Source of the DNA: Acidobacteriota bacterium
GTDB lineage: Bacteria > Acidobacteriota > Thermoanaerobaculia > Multivoradales > JAHEKO01
Direction: 5' to 3'
Length of the DNA: 26,743 nucleotides
Assembly (NCBI GenBank): GCA_029861655.1
Contig: JAOTZA010000007.1
Coordinates: forward strand, 1 to 26,743
In this document: piece after piece, positions 5,728 through 14,396 of the stretch
How the letters are laid out: each line of letters starts with the position of its first letter
How positions within the stretch are numbered: the stretch's first letter is position 1
Translations under genes and position numbers: made by a program
The notes under the pieces: generated by a model
What the model saw: only the letters and a program-made list of their open reading frames with translations
Databases searched by the model: none
What the model was told of the DNA's origin: nothing

Positions 5728-7782
5728 GTGAGTCGAGTCGCCCAAGACCCTCTGCTTCGCTTCGCTTTGATGAAGCTCGCACGCCGGTTGGACGCGCGGT
5801 TCGAATCGTTGCTGCTCACCGGGCGGATCTCCAAGTGGTACAGCGAGATCGGTAACGAGGCGATGACCGTTGCCGCCGGGTTGGCGCTCGAGCCGGGTGA
5901 TGCGCTCTGTAGCCTCCATCGTGATCTGGGCGCCATTCTGGCTGTGTATCTCGACCCCTCGCGAACCTTTCCGGGTTTTGGTTTCACACCCGCGGAGGAC
6001 GAGCTCCGACCGGATCCGCAGGTGCTTCTCGAACGACTGGCGAGACAGCTTCTGGGCCGCGCGGGAGGATTCTCCGAGGGCGTCGAGCGCTCGTTTCACT
6101 ACGGGTACCTCGATTTCCAAGCCGGTATCCGCCACATCGGAATGATCAGCCATCTCGGGGCGATGATTCCGGTCGCGGCCGGTTGCGCCTTTGCCTTCAA
6201 GCAGGATGGTGGCGACCGTGTAGCTCTCAATTTCATCGGTGATGGAGGAACCTCGACGGGCGATTTTCACGAAGGGCTCAATATGGCGGCCGTCTGGAGA
6301 CTGCCGCTCGTGCTGATCATCGAGAACAACCGCTACGCCTTCTCGACCCCAAGCAAGTCTCAATACGTCTGCGAGAAACTGAGCGACCGTGGTAAGGGCT
6401 ATGGGGTGCCCGCGCAGACGGTCGATGGAAACGACCCGGAGGCGATGGCAAAGGCCGTCGAGGACGCCGTAGGGCGAGCCAGGGCAGGCGAAGGCCCCAC
6501 CTTGATCGAAGCCATGCTCGGGAGGATAAGGGGTCACAGCCAGGGCGATGACTCCCTCAAGTTGGTGCCGGCCCCGGAACGCGCCGCCTATGTGGAAGCA
6601 GACCCTGTGCCGGCAGTTGCGGCAAGACTAGCCGATGGGGGGCTGCTCGACGAGACGACCGGCGAACGTCTCGAGACGCGTATCGACGAGTTGATCGAGA
6701 CCGCGCTCGATGCGGCGCTCGACGCACCCTCACCGGCCGACGAGACCGCCAGGCGGTCGGTTTTTGCTCCGGGCAAGTCCGCCGACGCCGCCGAGGTTTT
6801 GCCGCCGGTCGGCGAACCGGTGGCCTATGTGGAAGCCATCCATCGAACCCTCGAGGAGGAGATGGAGCGTGATGAGAAGTTGATCTTGATGGGCCAGGAT
6901 ATCGGTGTCTTCGAGGGAGCCTTTCGTGTCACGCGCGGGCTTTACAAGCGTTGGCCCGACAGAGTCCTTGATACACCGATCGCCGAGAGCGGTACCCTGG
7001 GCATCGCCATCGGAGCCGCGCTTCTCGGGTATCGCGTCGTTGTGGAGATGCAGTTCGCGGACTTCGTCTCGTGCGGGTTCAACCAGTTGGTCAACGTGGC
7101 GGCCAAACAGTTCTACCGGTGGGAGATTCCCTGTCCGCTGGTTGTCAGATTGCCGTATGGAGGCGGCGTCGGCGCCGGTCCCTTTCATTCTCAGAGCCCG
7201 GAAGCGTGGTTTGCTCATACGGCCGGGCTCAAGGTGGTCTGTCCAGCGACGGCGGCGGACGCCGGCGGTCTCCTGAAGGCGGCGATTCGGGATCCCAACC
7301 CGGTGGTTTTTTGCGAACACAAGTTTCTCTACCGGCGGATCAAGGAAATCCTTCCCGAGAGCGTTCCGGAAGCCCGGATCGGTGAGGCACGCGTCGTGAG
7401 GCCGGGAAGTGCCCTGACTCTGGTGGGGTACGGTTCCTCCACCTGGCTTTGTCATGAAGCGGCCGAAGAACTGGCCGAAACCGGCGCAGAGGCAGAGGTT
7501 GTTGACCTGCGCACGCTGGTTCCTTTCGACGAGGAGACGGTGCTCTCGTCGGTGAAGAGAACGGGTCGCGCCCTGGTGGTGCACGAGGCGCCGTTAACGG
7601 CGGGCTTTGGCGCCGAGGTCGTCGCCCGGCTTGCCGACCGGGCGTTTGCGTACCTGGATGCCCCGCTTCGCCGCCTGGCCTTTGCGGATCGGCCGGTTCC
7701 CTTCGCGAAGAACCTCGAGCAGAGCCTGATACCGAGTAAAGACAAGGTTCTCGCGGCGGCTCGCGAGCTCCTCCAATACTGA
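5728..7782 (+). CDS. 2-oxoacid dehydrogenase E1, fused alpha and beta subunits
   Basis: This 684-residue protein joins the two E1 subunits of a pyruvate or branched-chain 2-oxoacid dehydrogenase complex, the thiamine-diphosphate enzyme that decarboxylates the oxoacid and acylates E2 lipoyl groups. The alpha half (to about 330) contains HRDLGA, the cofactor motif GDG (171-173) through NN (200-201), and GHSQGDD near 270. A variable linker leads to the beta half from about 363 (PVAYVEAIHRTLEEEM), with GQDIGVFEGAF, DTPIAESG and HSQSPEAWFAH. The start is GTG 5728 with AGAGGA nine bases upstream. Fused E1 proteins are known in Bacteroidota and Acidobacteriota. No E2 or E3 gene is nearby, so the substrate cannot be assigned. 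Confidence 0.9.
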   Translation: MSRVAQDPLLRFALMKLARRLDARFESLLLTGRISKWYSEIGNEAMTVAAGLALEPGDALCSLHRDLGAILAVYLDPSRTFPGFGFTPAEDELRPDPQVLLERLARQLLGRAGGFSEGVERSFHYGYLDFQAGIRHIGMISHLGAMIPVAAGCAFAFKQDGGDRVALNFIGDGGTSTGDFHEGLNMAAVWRLPLVLIIENNRYAFSTPSKSQYVCEKLSDRGKGYGVPAQTVDGNDPEAMAKAVEDAVGRARAGEGPTLIEAMLGRIRGHSQGDDSLKLVPAPERAAYVEADPVPAVAARLADGGLLDETTGERLETRIDELIETALDAALDAPSPADETARRSVFAPGKSADAAEVLPPVGEPVAYVEAIHRTLEEEMERDEKLILMGQDIGVFEGAFRVTRGLYKRWPDRVLDTPIAESGTLGIAIGAALLGYRVVVEMQFADFVSCGFNQLVNVAAKQFYRWEIPCPLVVRLPYGGGVGAGPFHSQSPEAWFAHTAGLKVVCPATAADAGGLLKAAIRDPNPVVFCEHKFLYRRIKEILPESVPEARIGEARVVRPGSALTLVGYGSSTWLCHEAAEELAETGAEAEVVDLRTLVPFDEETVLSSVKRTGRALVVHEAPLTAGFGAEVVARLADRAFAYLDAPLRRLAFADRPVPFAKNLEQSLIPSKDKVLAAARELLQY

Positions 7783-7855
7783 GGTGTCCGGCGCCTTGGC
7801 TACCGATTCAGAGCGCGGGAGATCCTGCGCGCGGTGCGGTGGCTCCGTGCTCGAA

Positions 7856-8458
7856 TCACTCCGCGGGGAGCGCTTCGGGCCGCAGCGCCTCTTTGGCCGC
7901 CGCGATGTCGTAGCCGAGCCAGAGATAGGCAATCGGTTGGTCACCGTCGAGTACCGGCGCCGCCATCTCGAGCATCGCTCCCTCACCTTGCGAGCGAGTC
8001 TCGAGCCGTTCTGTCGTACGCGCCCAGTCAGCCCTGTCGTCTACCCGTCCTGATTTCGTGTAGTCTTCGTCGCTCGACATCAGAACCCGGCCGCTCGGGG
8101 TCATCAGGTGGACGAACACCACGTTGGGCTGGTTGAGCAGTTCGGTCTTCGTGGCGTTGAGAAACCGTCCCCATCGGGCGGCCGCAGCGGGTTGGATTCC
8201 GGCGGAGAAGGCACGGAAAGCCGCTTTCGCCTCGCTGTTTGTTTGCAGGGCCGCCCAATCCTCGCAAGTCTCACGGAGTGCCGCGAGGGCGTCGGTGTGT
8301 TCTTGGGCCACGACCTCGGCGGTCGCATGACTCTCGCGAGCGGCTCTTTCTTGCCGGCGCTCGGCTCTTTGGCCCGACAGGAACCAGGAAGCCGCCAGCA
8401 GGGCCATAAAGCCCAGAACGACAACAGTTTCCCAGAAAACTCTCTCCGCGGTAGCCAT
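7856..8458 (-). CDS. Single-helix membrane protein with Cache-like extracytoplasmic region
   Basis: The 200-residue protein has one N-terminal transmembrane helix (about residues 10-28), an Arg/Glu-rich probable coiled coil (30-70), and a C-terminal region with VFVHLMTPSGRVLMSSD, a conserved-looking DRADWARTTERL patch, and a final beta segment PVLDGDQPIAYLWLGYD. That pattern resembles the ligand-binding Cache-type domains of chemoreceptors and histidine kinases, here without any kinase, HAMP or methyl-accepting domain. ATG 8458 is the only ATG close to the helix; upstream in-frame codons run into the divergent gene's leader. It converges with the E1 gene and diverges from the MoxR gene. The function is unknown and the Cache assignment is by eye. 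Confidence 0.65.
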   Translation of the reverse strand: MATAERVFWETVVVLGFMALLAASWFLSGQRAERRQERAARESHATAEVVAQEHTDALAALRETCEDWAALQTNSEAKAAFRAFSAGIQPAAAARWGRFLNATKTELLNQPNVVFVHLMTPSGRVLMSSDEDYTKSGRVDDRADWARTTERLETRSQGEGAMLEMAAPVLDGDQPIAYLWLGYDIAAAKEALRPEALPAE

Positions 8459-8598
8459 GATGATTCTTGCTCGCCGGTCGGCGGGATGCGGAGCGAGTCT
8501 AGCAGTCTGCGGTCCAAATTCAGACGGTTTTCCTTCGCCCACGGTGACGCCGCGGAGTGCGAGGAGCTGTCGAACGCGGTGATAAGGTGCCGCCAGCG

Positions 8599-9438
8599 AT
8601 GGCGGGATTTCAGGCGGCAGTCGAGATCGACGGTGTTCGACTGTTTCTCGCGCAGCCCGTCAAGACCGTGCCGGAGTGGGTGGGTCGGCGCGATGTGATG
8701 CTGCAGTTGATGGCCGCCTGGTCCAGAGTGGCCGAAGCCGATCTACCCCTCTATCCAAGGCTTCTGGGCAAGCCCGGAGTGGGAAAGACGACTCTGGCCT
8801 GTGCCGGCGCCAGGGAGCTTGGTCTCGACGTCTATGTCGCCCAGGCGACCATGGACACTCGCCCCGAGGATCTGCTGGTCAGCCCGGTGCTTGGTCCTTC
8901 GGGAGAGATTCACTACCGGGCGTCTCCGTTGGTTACGGCGATGATCCGCGGTGGCGCGATGGTCCTCGACGAAGGTAACCGGATGAGCGAGAAGTCCTGG
9001 GCGTCACTGGCCCCGCTTCTGGACCACCGCCGGTATGTGGAGAGCGTTGTTGCGGGGATACGCATCGACGCCGATCCGGAGTTTCGATTTGTCACCACGA
9101 TGAACGAGGACGCCTCGACCTATGAGGTGCCCGAATACATCCACTCGCGGCTGATGCCACAGATCTATATCGACTTTCCGGCGGAAGACGAGGAACGCCA
9201 GATCCTCGAATCGCAGGTGCCGTTTGCTGAGCCGGAAGTCGTGGACTATGTGCTGACTTTTCTTCGTCGCGCGCACGAGGCGGATTTGCGCTATACGGTA
9301 CGCGACGGAATCAACCTAGTTCGCTATGCCATGAAAGTTCTACGGCGAGATCCGGAGACCGGTGCCGAAGGCGCGACCCGCTCGGCGGTGCAGCTGGTGG
9401 TTGAGGCGGACGAGATCGCGTCGCTCACGGACGATTGA
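8599..9438 (+). CDS. MoxR-type AAA+ ATPase
   Basis: The 279-residue AAA+ protein has Walker A GKPGVGKTT at about residues 56-64, Walker B MVLDEGNRM at about 120-128, a sensor-1 region FVTTMNED near 160, and the arginine-finger/sensor region SRLMPQIYIDF near 185, followed by a helical lid. Sequence and size fit the MoxR/dynein-related (AAA_5) group, ATPases that usually remodel or activate a partner together with a VWA protein. ATG 8599 is favoured: AAGGTG lies ten bases upstream and the conserved fold begins about 20 residues later; the frame also stays open to 8557. The next gene starts ten bases after its stop, so the two form an operon. No VWA gene is adjacent. Confidence 0.88.
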   Translation: MAGFQAAVEIDGVRLFLAQPVKTVPEWVGRRDVMLQLMAAWSRVAEADLPLYPRLLGKPGVGKTTLACAGARELGLDVYVAQATMDTRPEDLLVSPVLGPSGEIHYRASPLVTAMIRGGAMVLDEGNRMSEKSWASLAPLLDHRRYVESVVAGIRIDADPEFRFVTTMNEDASTYEVPEYIHSRLMPQIYIDFPAEDEERQILESQVPFAEPEVVDYVLTFLRRAHEADLRYTVRDGINLVRYAMKVLRRDPETGAEGATRSAVQLVVEADEIASLTDD

Positions 9439-9448
9439 GGCCACTCGG

Positions 9449-11449
9449 TTGTCGAGGGTTCGCGACGAGATCGGTTCCGACATCGATGTCGACGCGGCGG
9501 CGCGTTTCGCTGCACCCGGAATTCGCTTGCTCCCGATTGTGCACGATCGTGTCGAGTCGGCGGCGATCGTACGAGCCGTTCTCGAGCGGCTCGAGCCACC
9601 GGCGATAGCGGTCGAGCTCCCACGCTCGATCCAAGCCGTCGCCGAGCAGGCGATCGAGCGCCTGCCGCGGATATCTGCGGTGCTGTCCTTTGAGCGTACC
9701 GACGAGCCGACCGTGTGGATCGTTTCGCCGGGCGACCCGCTGGCGGAGGGACTCCGGTGGGCGCGCGACCGCGGCCGGCGGGTCTTCTTTGTCGATCCCG
9801 ACTTTCCCTGTTCGCCTCGCCACCGCGACCCGGTTCCGGATCCCTACGCAACCTGGTCGCTCGGCGCCGGGCGCTATCTCGAGTTACTGACGTCGCAGCG
9901 GTTTGCCAGGGACGAGCTGGATGTCAAACGCGACCAGGGCATCGCTCATCTGATTCAAAAGGCATATGGGAGCCTTGAGGAGGACGAGCTTGTCTGCTTG
10001 CTGGGTGCGGCGCACATCGAGCCGGTGTGCCGATTGCTTGGCGGCGAGCTCGCCCACCCCTTTTCGCGCCGCCGCCGGCCGATCGTTGAGATCCGACATC
10101 TGACCCGGGACAGTCTGACGGGGGTCCTTCCGGACGTGCCGATTGCGCACGCCGTTTGGGAGCATTGCCGCCAGGGAAGCCTGCTACCGGCAGAGCCGTT
10201 CGAGGCCGCGGTTTCTCGGCCGGTGTCGATCGTCCGTCACGGGCTGCGTCTGATACGCGGTCGATCGGAGGATGACGAGAGCAGGCAGCGGTCGCTGGCG
10301 GGGTTGGCGGCCCGGGAAGCGAGCCGACCGCTGACGGGGGTTGCGGCACCCGACCGCCGCGCCCTGGCGGCCCTCGTCTGGAAAGTGGCAGCCGCCTCGT
10401 ATCTCGCCCAGACCGGGGAAGGCGTCGAGCCTTGGCAGCGTCGGCTCTTCTTTGACTACTCACGGCGCCAGGCGCGTCTCGAAGGCCAGCTCGCCGCCGG
10501 TCTTTACGAGTGGGTCATCGCGGCGCGAGGCGTGGGCAACGACAATCTGGCCTGGGAGGTTTTTGACACTGCGGCGTGTTACCCATGGCAGGCCGGCGAG
10601 GCCGAGATCCCGAGCGTTCGTCTCGATGGGGACGATCTGGATCTCGGGACTCGCAAAGTTCGCTTCCGGCGCCGGTTTCTGCGCACCAAAAGACGGCCCG
10701 TGCCGGTCAGGGCACGCCGCGCACCCGAGGATCCGGGTGAGTGGATTCGTGGGTTTGATTCCGCCGGGTTGTGCTCGTACCCACCCGAAGATCTGCTGAT
10801 CGAAGACTATGGACGGTTCCTGCAGAAGAAGGCGGTGTCGATTCTGTCCAGTGAACGATCCAAGACCGAGCCCTTCTCCACCAGCTTGCTCGACGGGATC
10901 GATCTCCGAGAGACGCTACGCAACGCAGCGGACGGCCGCGTCTATGTCAGCGAGAGGGTACAGGCGCCGGGAGAGGCGGGCTCGGTTGTCGTGATCTTCG
11001 ATCCGGATTCGGAGGATCTTCGGTTTCCATTCCGTATGACCTGGCTTGGGGAGCACGATCAGGAGTCGGACATGGCGTTCTATTCGACCGACCCGACGAC
11101 GCAGGTCGTGGGTCCGGGGATCGTTCGTGCCACCTACGGCGCCTTCATGTTGAGCGCGCCGCGGGGCCGGCTATCCGACGTCTGGGAGGACGAAGATTAC
11201 CGGGTAGCGCGGGGCAAGGCCGAGGTTCTAATCATGGCGGCGGTGGACTATAGCGAGGAGAAGATCGTGGTTCACGTAGCCGCTCGGCCTCCCGCCTCGC
11301 GCATGAAGCGCTACGCCGTGGCGCGAGGCAAGAAGATTCTGCATCTGCCTCTGGCTTCTCTCTCCTCGACCGCGATCGAGAAGATTCGAGTCCTCCACCT
11401 GCTCGCCGGGCGCGACAAGAGACGGTTCGCAAAAGAGTATGTGTGGTGA
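9449..11449 (+). CDS. Uncharacterised MoxR-linked protein with TraB/ChaN/DUF5682-like N-terminus
   Basis: About 666 residues, with no signal peptide or membrane helix. The N-terminal 230 residues follow a pattern known from TraB, ChaN-type and DUF5682 proteins: an early histidine in VHDRVESAAIVRAVLERL, then PPAIAVELPRS, a stretch with PGDPLAEGLRWA and VFFVDPD, and a late strand-turn CLLGAAHIEPVCRLL. These families share a putative hydrolase-like fold with uncertain chemistry. Residues 230-420 are helical, and the last 250 contain acidic, beta-rich segments (VVVIFDPDSEDLRFPF, AFYSTDPTTQVVGPG) that I do not recognise. TTG 9449 is chosen because GAGG lies eight bases upstream and it directly follows the ATPase stop; earlier in-frame starts overlap the ATPase. 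It probably acts as the ATPase partner. Confidence 0.7.
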   Translation: MSRVRDEIGSDIDVDAAARFAAPGIRLLPIVHDRVESAAIVRAVLERLEPPAIAVELPRSIQAVAEQAIERLPRISAVLSFERTDEPTVWIVSPGDPLAEGLRWARDRGRRVFFVDPDFPCSPRHRDPVPDPYATWSLGAGRYLELLTSQRFARDELDVKRDQGIAHLIQKAYGSLEEDELVCLLGAAHIEPVCRLLGGELAHPFSRRRRPIVEIRHLTRDSLTGVLPDVPIAHAVWEHCRQGSLLPAEPFEAAVSRPVSIVRHGLRLIRGRSEDDESRQRSLAGLAAREASRPLTGVAAPDRRALAALVWKVAAASYLAQTGEGVEPWQRRLFFDYSRRQARLEGQLAAGLYEWVIAARGVGNDNLAWEVFDTAACYPWQAGEAEIPSVRLDGDDLDLGTRKVRFRRRFLRTKRRPVPVRARRAPEDPGEWIRGFDSAGLCSYPPEDLLIEDYGRFLQKKAVSILSSERSKTEPFSTSLLDGIDLRETLRNAADGRVYVSERVQAPGEAGSVVVIFDPDSEDLRFPFRMTWLGEHDQESDMAFYSTDPTTQVVGPGIVRATYGAFMLSAPRGRLSDVWEDEDYRVARGKAEVLIMAAVDYSEEKIVVHVAARPPASRMKRYAVARGKKILHLPLASLSSTAIEKIRVLHLLAGRDKRRFAKEYVW

Positions 11450-11488
11450 GAGGCGCTTGCGGGTGCGGCGCAGCCGGAGGGAGCGGCG

Positions 11489-13408
11489 CTACATCCGATC
11501 GGGAATCGGCATCCCCAGCAGATCGGTCAGCGCCTCCAGACCCAGCTCGAAGATCTGGGTCGTCGCCAACCTGACCGCGCGTAGACCAGCGTCATCTTCG
11601 TGCAGGATCGGATGCCGGTGATAGACGGCATTGAAACCCTGCGCCAGCTCCAGGGCCGTGCGGGCCAGGAGCGACAGCTCGAGTGTCGAGGCCGCGACCT
11701 CGACCCTCTCCTGGAGCTGCGCCACCGTCAAGACCAGATCCCAAAGATCGTCGCTCCACAGATCGGCTGCGAGTGTCTGAGTCGCGGCCGCGCTGGTTTC
11801 GGTCTCCCGCCCCGCGGCGGCGAGCTTCTTTCGAATGTTCTTCACTCGCACCAGCGAATAGAGCAAATAGGGGCCGGACTCCCCTTCGAAGTTGAGCGCT
11901 TCGTCGAAGTCGAAGGCGATAATCCGGGTCGTCGTAGCCTTGGTCATCAGGAAACGGAGTGCCGCCGTCGCGATCTGGCTCGCCAGCTGGTCCAACTCCT
12001 GGCCCTGGAGCTCGCGGTTGCGGCTGGTGATCTCCTGGCGGCTCTTTGACTCGAGCTGGTCGAGAAGGTCATCGGCCTTGACTCCGATCCCCTTGCGCCC
12101 GGACATCTCGACGCTCTTTGCTTCATCTCCGTCGTTTGACACACCCAGTTGCTCGGCGGCGGCCGCGGAGAGCGTGACCATTTCGTAAGCGAAGTGGATC
12201 GATCGCTCGGCTTCCGCCGCGTAACCGATCTTCTCGACGCCGGCGCGAACGATCTTCTGCAGATAGCTCTGTCTTGCGTCGATGACGTTTACGACCCGGG
12301 CCGCCGAGCCAAACGTGGGGTGTTCGGGTCCGTTCTCCACCACTGTTTGCCAGACCTTCTCTTCTTCCCAGTAACGGTAGTGGAAGTCCAACCCGAGAAG
12401 GCCCAGTTTCCAGAGTTGATAGGCGATGTCCTTGCCAACATAGGTCACCGTTCCGTCCGAGCGAACGATGATCTTGTCTGGATCTTCGAGACCCGCAAAC
12501 TCCGCGCTTCCGGCAAGCGGCATCACCCAGCAGCCAGCGTTCTTTCCCTCTTTTTCGAAATGGATGGCGCCACTCGACTCTAGATTTGCGAACGCGTTGT
12601 CGAAGAATGCCAGCTTCAGGATGGCGTTTTCGTGGGTCAGCAGGTCGTACCGAATACCCAGCCGGCGCATCGTCGCGAGATGGCAACGGAGAATCCGTCT
12701 GACAACCACCTGTCCGATGTCGGCGCGCAGACCGCTTCCTGCTTCGAGCTCGTGGAGGGTCAGGCGCCGCAGCTCCTGGCGATCAGGGTCATGGTCGAGC
12801 CAGCGACGAACTTCGCTATAGAGGTCCCAGCAGTGATAGTCGAAGGGCTCCGGGATTCCCTCGACCGCCTCCAGGTCGAGACCGCGCAGATCCATAAGGC
12901 CAACGACGACATCTGCAAGCTGGACCCCGGTATCGTCGATGTAGTTCTGGATTTCGACCGGATGCCCCAGTCGACGTAGCGTCTTGGCGAGGACATCTCC
13001 AAGAACGGCGTTTCTCAGATGGCCGATATGGGCCGCCTTGTTGGGGTTGATGTTGGTGTGTTCGACGATCGTCTTGGCTAGCTCGCCATCGAGGGGTTGC
13101 AGGACCCCGTTCTCGAGCAGCGAAGCTGCGATTCGCGAGCGATCGAGGAAGAGGTTCAGAAACCCCGGCCCCTCGACACGGACCTCGAGGACCCAGTCGG
13201 GGAGTTCCAGGCCTTCTGCGACTTCCTCGGCGATCGCCCGGGGGCTGCGCTTGAGTTCGCGGGCAAGCTGCAATGCGATAGGGAAGGCGAGATCTCCGAG
13301 CTCTCGGCGGGGGGGTATTTCCGGGAGCGACGCCGCCGAGATTCCCCACAGCGACTTCACGCGCTCGCTGAGGCACTGCGCCAACTCGTCTTTGAGCCGC
13401 TTGAGCAT
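11489..13408 (-). CDS. argS: Arginyl-tRNA synthetase
   Basis: This 639-residue class I synthetase charges tRNA-Arg in the cytoplasm. Features in order are the N-terminal additional domain (residues 1-95, ending in GPGFLNLFLD), the HIGH signature HIGHLRN near residue 125 preceded by EHTNINPNKAA, the Rossmann catalytic core, the KMSKS-equivalent MSGRKGIGVKADDLLD near residue 433, and the C-terminal DALR anticodon-binding domain including EGESGPYLLYSLVRVKNI. It is somewhat longer than the usual 550-590 residues, mainly through core insertions. ATG 13408 is chosen because the N-terminal domain starts there (MLKRLKDEL); the Shine-Dalgarno is weak. It is convergent with the MoxR-linked gene and divergent from the macrodomain gene. 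Confidence 0.97.
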   Translation of the reverse strand: MLKRLKDELAQCLSERVKSLWGISAASLPEIPPRRELGDLAFPIALQLARELKRSPRAIAEEVAEGLELPDWVLEVRVEGPGFLNLFLDRSRIAASLLENGVLQPLDGELAKTIVEHTNINPNKAAHIGHLRNAVLGDVLAKTLRRLGHPVEIQNYIDDTGVQLADVVVGLMDLRGLDLEAVEGIPEPFDYHCWDLYSEVRRWLDHDPDRQELRRLTLHELEAGSGLRADIGQVVVRRILRCHLATMRRLGIRYDLLTHENAILKLAFFDNAFANLESSGAIHFEKEGKNAGCWVMPLAGSAEFAGLEDPDKIIVRSDGTVTYVGKDIAYQLWKLGLLGLDFHYRYWEEEKVWQTVVENGPEHPTFGSAARVVNVIDARQSYLQKIVRAGVEKIGYAAEAERSIHFAYEMVTLSAAAAEQLGVSNDGDEAKSVEMSGRKGIGVKADDLLDQLESKSRQEITSRNRELQGQELDQLASQIATAALRFLMTKATTTRIIAFDFDEALNFEGESGPYLLYSLVRVKNIRKKLAAAGRETETSAAATQTLAADLWSDDLWDLVLTVAQLQERVEVAASTLELSLLARTALELAQGFNAVYHRHPILHEDDAGLRAVRLATTQIFELGLEALTDLLGMPIPDRM

Positions 13409-13599
13409 GGCGCGCGGAGTGTATCCCGTCGCAACGCGTGGTAGAAGTCCAGGTGGACACATTGCCGACGTTATCCGCAGATAGCGGCCCGCGACCCGAC
13501 CCTCCGGCGGTCCAACCAGAACTGCATGCGGGTGCAGAAAACCGGCCTGGGTAGGGCTGGGAGAAATCTTGCGTCGGTCTTGATAAGATCAAGGGTCTG

Positions 13600-14163
13600 A
13601 TGAGTGAAGGAAAGGCAACAATGGCAGAAAATCACGTCGTGATCGAGCTCAATGGCGCCAAGCTGGAGTTGCTCGAAGGCGATATCACAGAACTCGACGT
13701 CGAAGCGGTCGTCAACGCGGCCAACGTAGAGCTTCAGCTGGGTTCGGGCGTGGCGGGTGCCATTCGCAAGAAGGGTGGACCGTCAATCCAGAAAGAGTGC
13801 AACCGGATAGGCGGCACAGCAGTCGGCACCGCGGTCATTACAGGCGCCGGCAACCTGGAAGCCAAGCACGTGATCCATGCTGTGGGCCCGAAGATGGGCG
13901 AGGGCGACGAGGACCGCAAGCTTTCGGCGGCGGTGCGCTCGGCGCTTGCCTTGGCCGATCGGCACGGTCTCAAGTCGGTCGCTCTACCGGCGATCTCGAC
14001 GGGGGTCTTTGGATTCCCCACCGATCGCTGCGCACGGGTTACGCTGACCGAGATTCACCGCTACCTCCAGGGCGGCACAAAGCTCGACCGGGTGGTGGTC
14101 GTCCTCTTCGACGACGACAATTTCAACGCATTCCGCAAAGAGTTGCGGCGCGGCTTCCGGTAA
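13600..14163 (+). CDS. Macrodomain protein (ADP-ribose binding/hydrolase type)
   Basis: The 187-residue protein is one macrodomain. It has GDIT (27-30), the adenine/ribose contact NAAN (39-42), the GSGVAGAI loop (48-55) and the phosphate loop STGVFGFP near 133-140, as in YmdB/MacroD-like enzymes that remove ADP-ribose or hydrolyse O-acetyl-ADP-ribose. The second loop has GSG where the family usually has GGG. Two starts are possible: ATG 13600 (AAGGG four bases upstream) and ATG 13621 (GGAAAGG five bases upstream); the domain is complete either way. Its last 20 bases before the TAA form the beginning of an 82-bp repeat copied 256 bp downstream. Its cellular substrate is unknown. Confidence 0.92.
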   Translation: MSEGKATMAENHVVIELNGAKLELLEGDITELDVEAVVNAANVELQLGSGVAGAIRKKGGPSIQKECNRIGGTAVGTAVITGAGNLEAKHVIHAVGPKMGEGDEDRKLSAAVRSALALADRHGLKSVALPAISTGVFGFPTDRCARVTLTEIHRYLQGGTKLDRVVVVLFDDDNFNAFRKELRRGFR

Positions 14164-14222
14164 GCCCGTCGGAGACCACGAACCCGAGCACTGCCGCGCG
14201 GGGGCCCCGGCTACGGGCCGGT
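14141..14222 (+). repeat. 82-bp direct repeat, copy 1 (includes end of macrodomain gene)
   Basis: All 82 bases recur unchanged at 14397-14478. The copy starts 20 bases before the TAA of the macrodomain gene and continues 59 bases past it. Bases 14203-14219 can pair as GGCCC/GGGCC around a 7-base loop. Flanking bases differ on both sides, so the boundaries are sharp. Confidence 0.95.
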
Positions 14223-14396
14223 GTCCCGCATCACTCGCCAAGGCGCTCGGCGCTGCGGGAGCCCTCCGGCCCGGCCGCCCCGCGCTGTGGAGAAATCTCG
14301 GTTCTTCGCGAGATTGGGTGGACGGGTTGGCTGACCGGAGGCCTGGGAGGAGGGGTAAATGGTCGGCCGGCGGTTCCCCCGCCCGTATCTTCGATC
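14223..14396. other. 174-bp non-coding spacer between the two 82-bp repeats
   Basis: No credible gene is present: open frames here run through the repeats and lack a ribosome binding site. A 7-bp hairpin AATCTCG/CGAGATT with an 8-base loop lies at 14294-14315, with no T-run after it. The stretch at 14261-14280 (GGAGCCCTCCGGCCCGGCCG) resembles GGAGCCTCCGGACCGGGCCG in the other long gene-free region near 17865, so the two gaps may share more than the hairpin element. That match is short and GC-rich, so chance is possible. Confidence 0.55.

Noticed and set aside
7783..7855. GC-rich inverted sequence between the E1 gene and the convergent small gene, considered as a terminator
   Set aside because: The stem is imperfect and no T-run follows on either strand.
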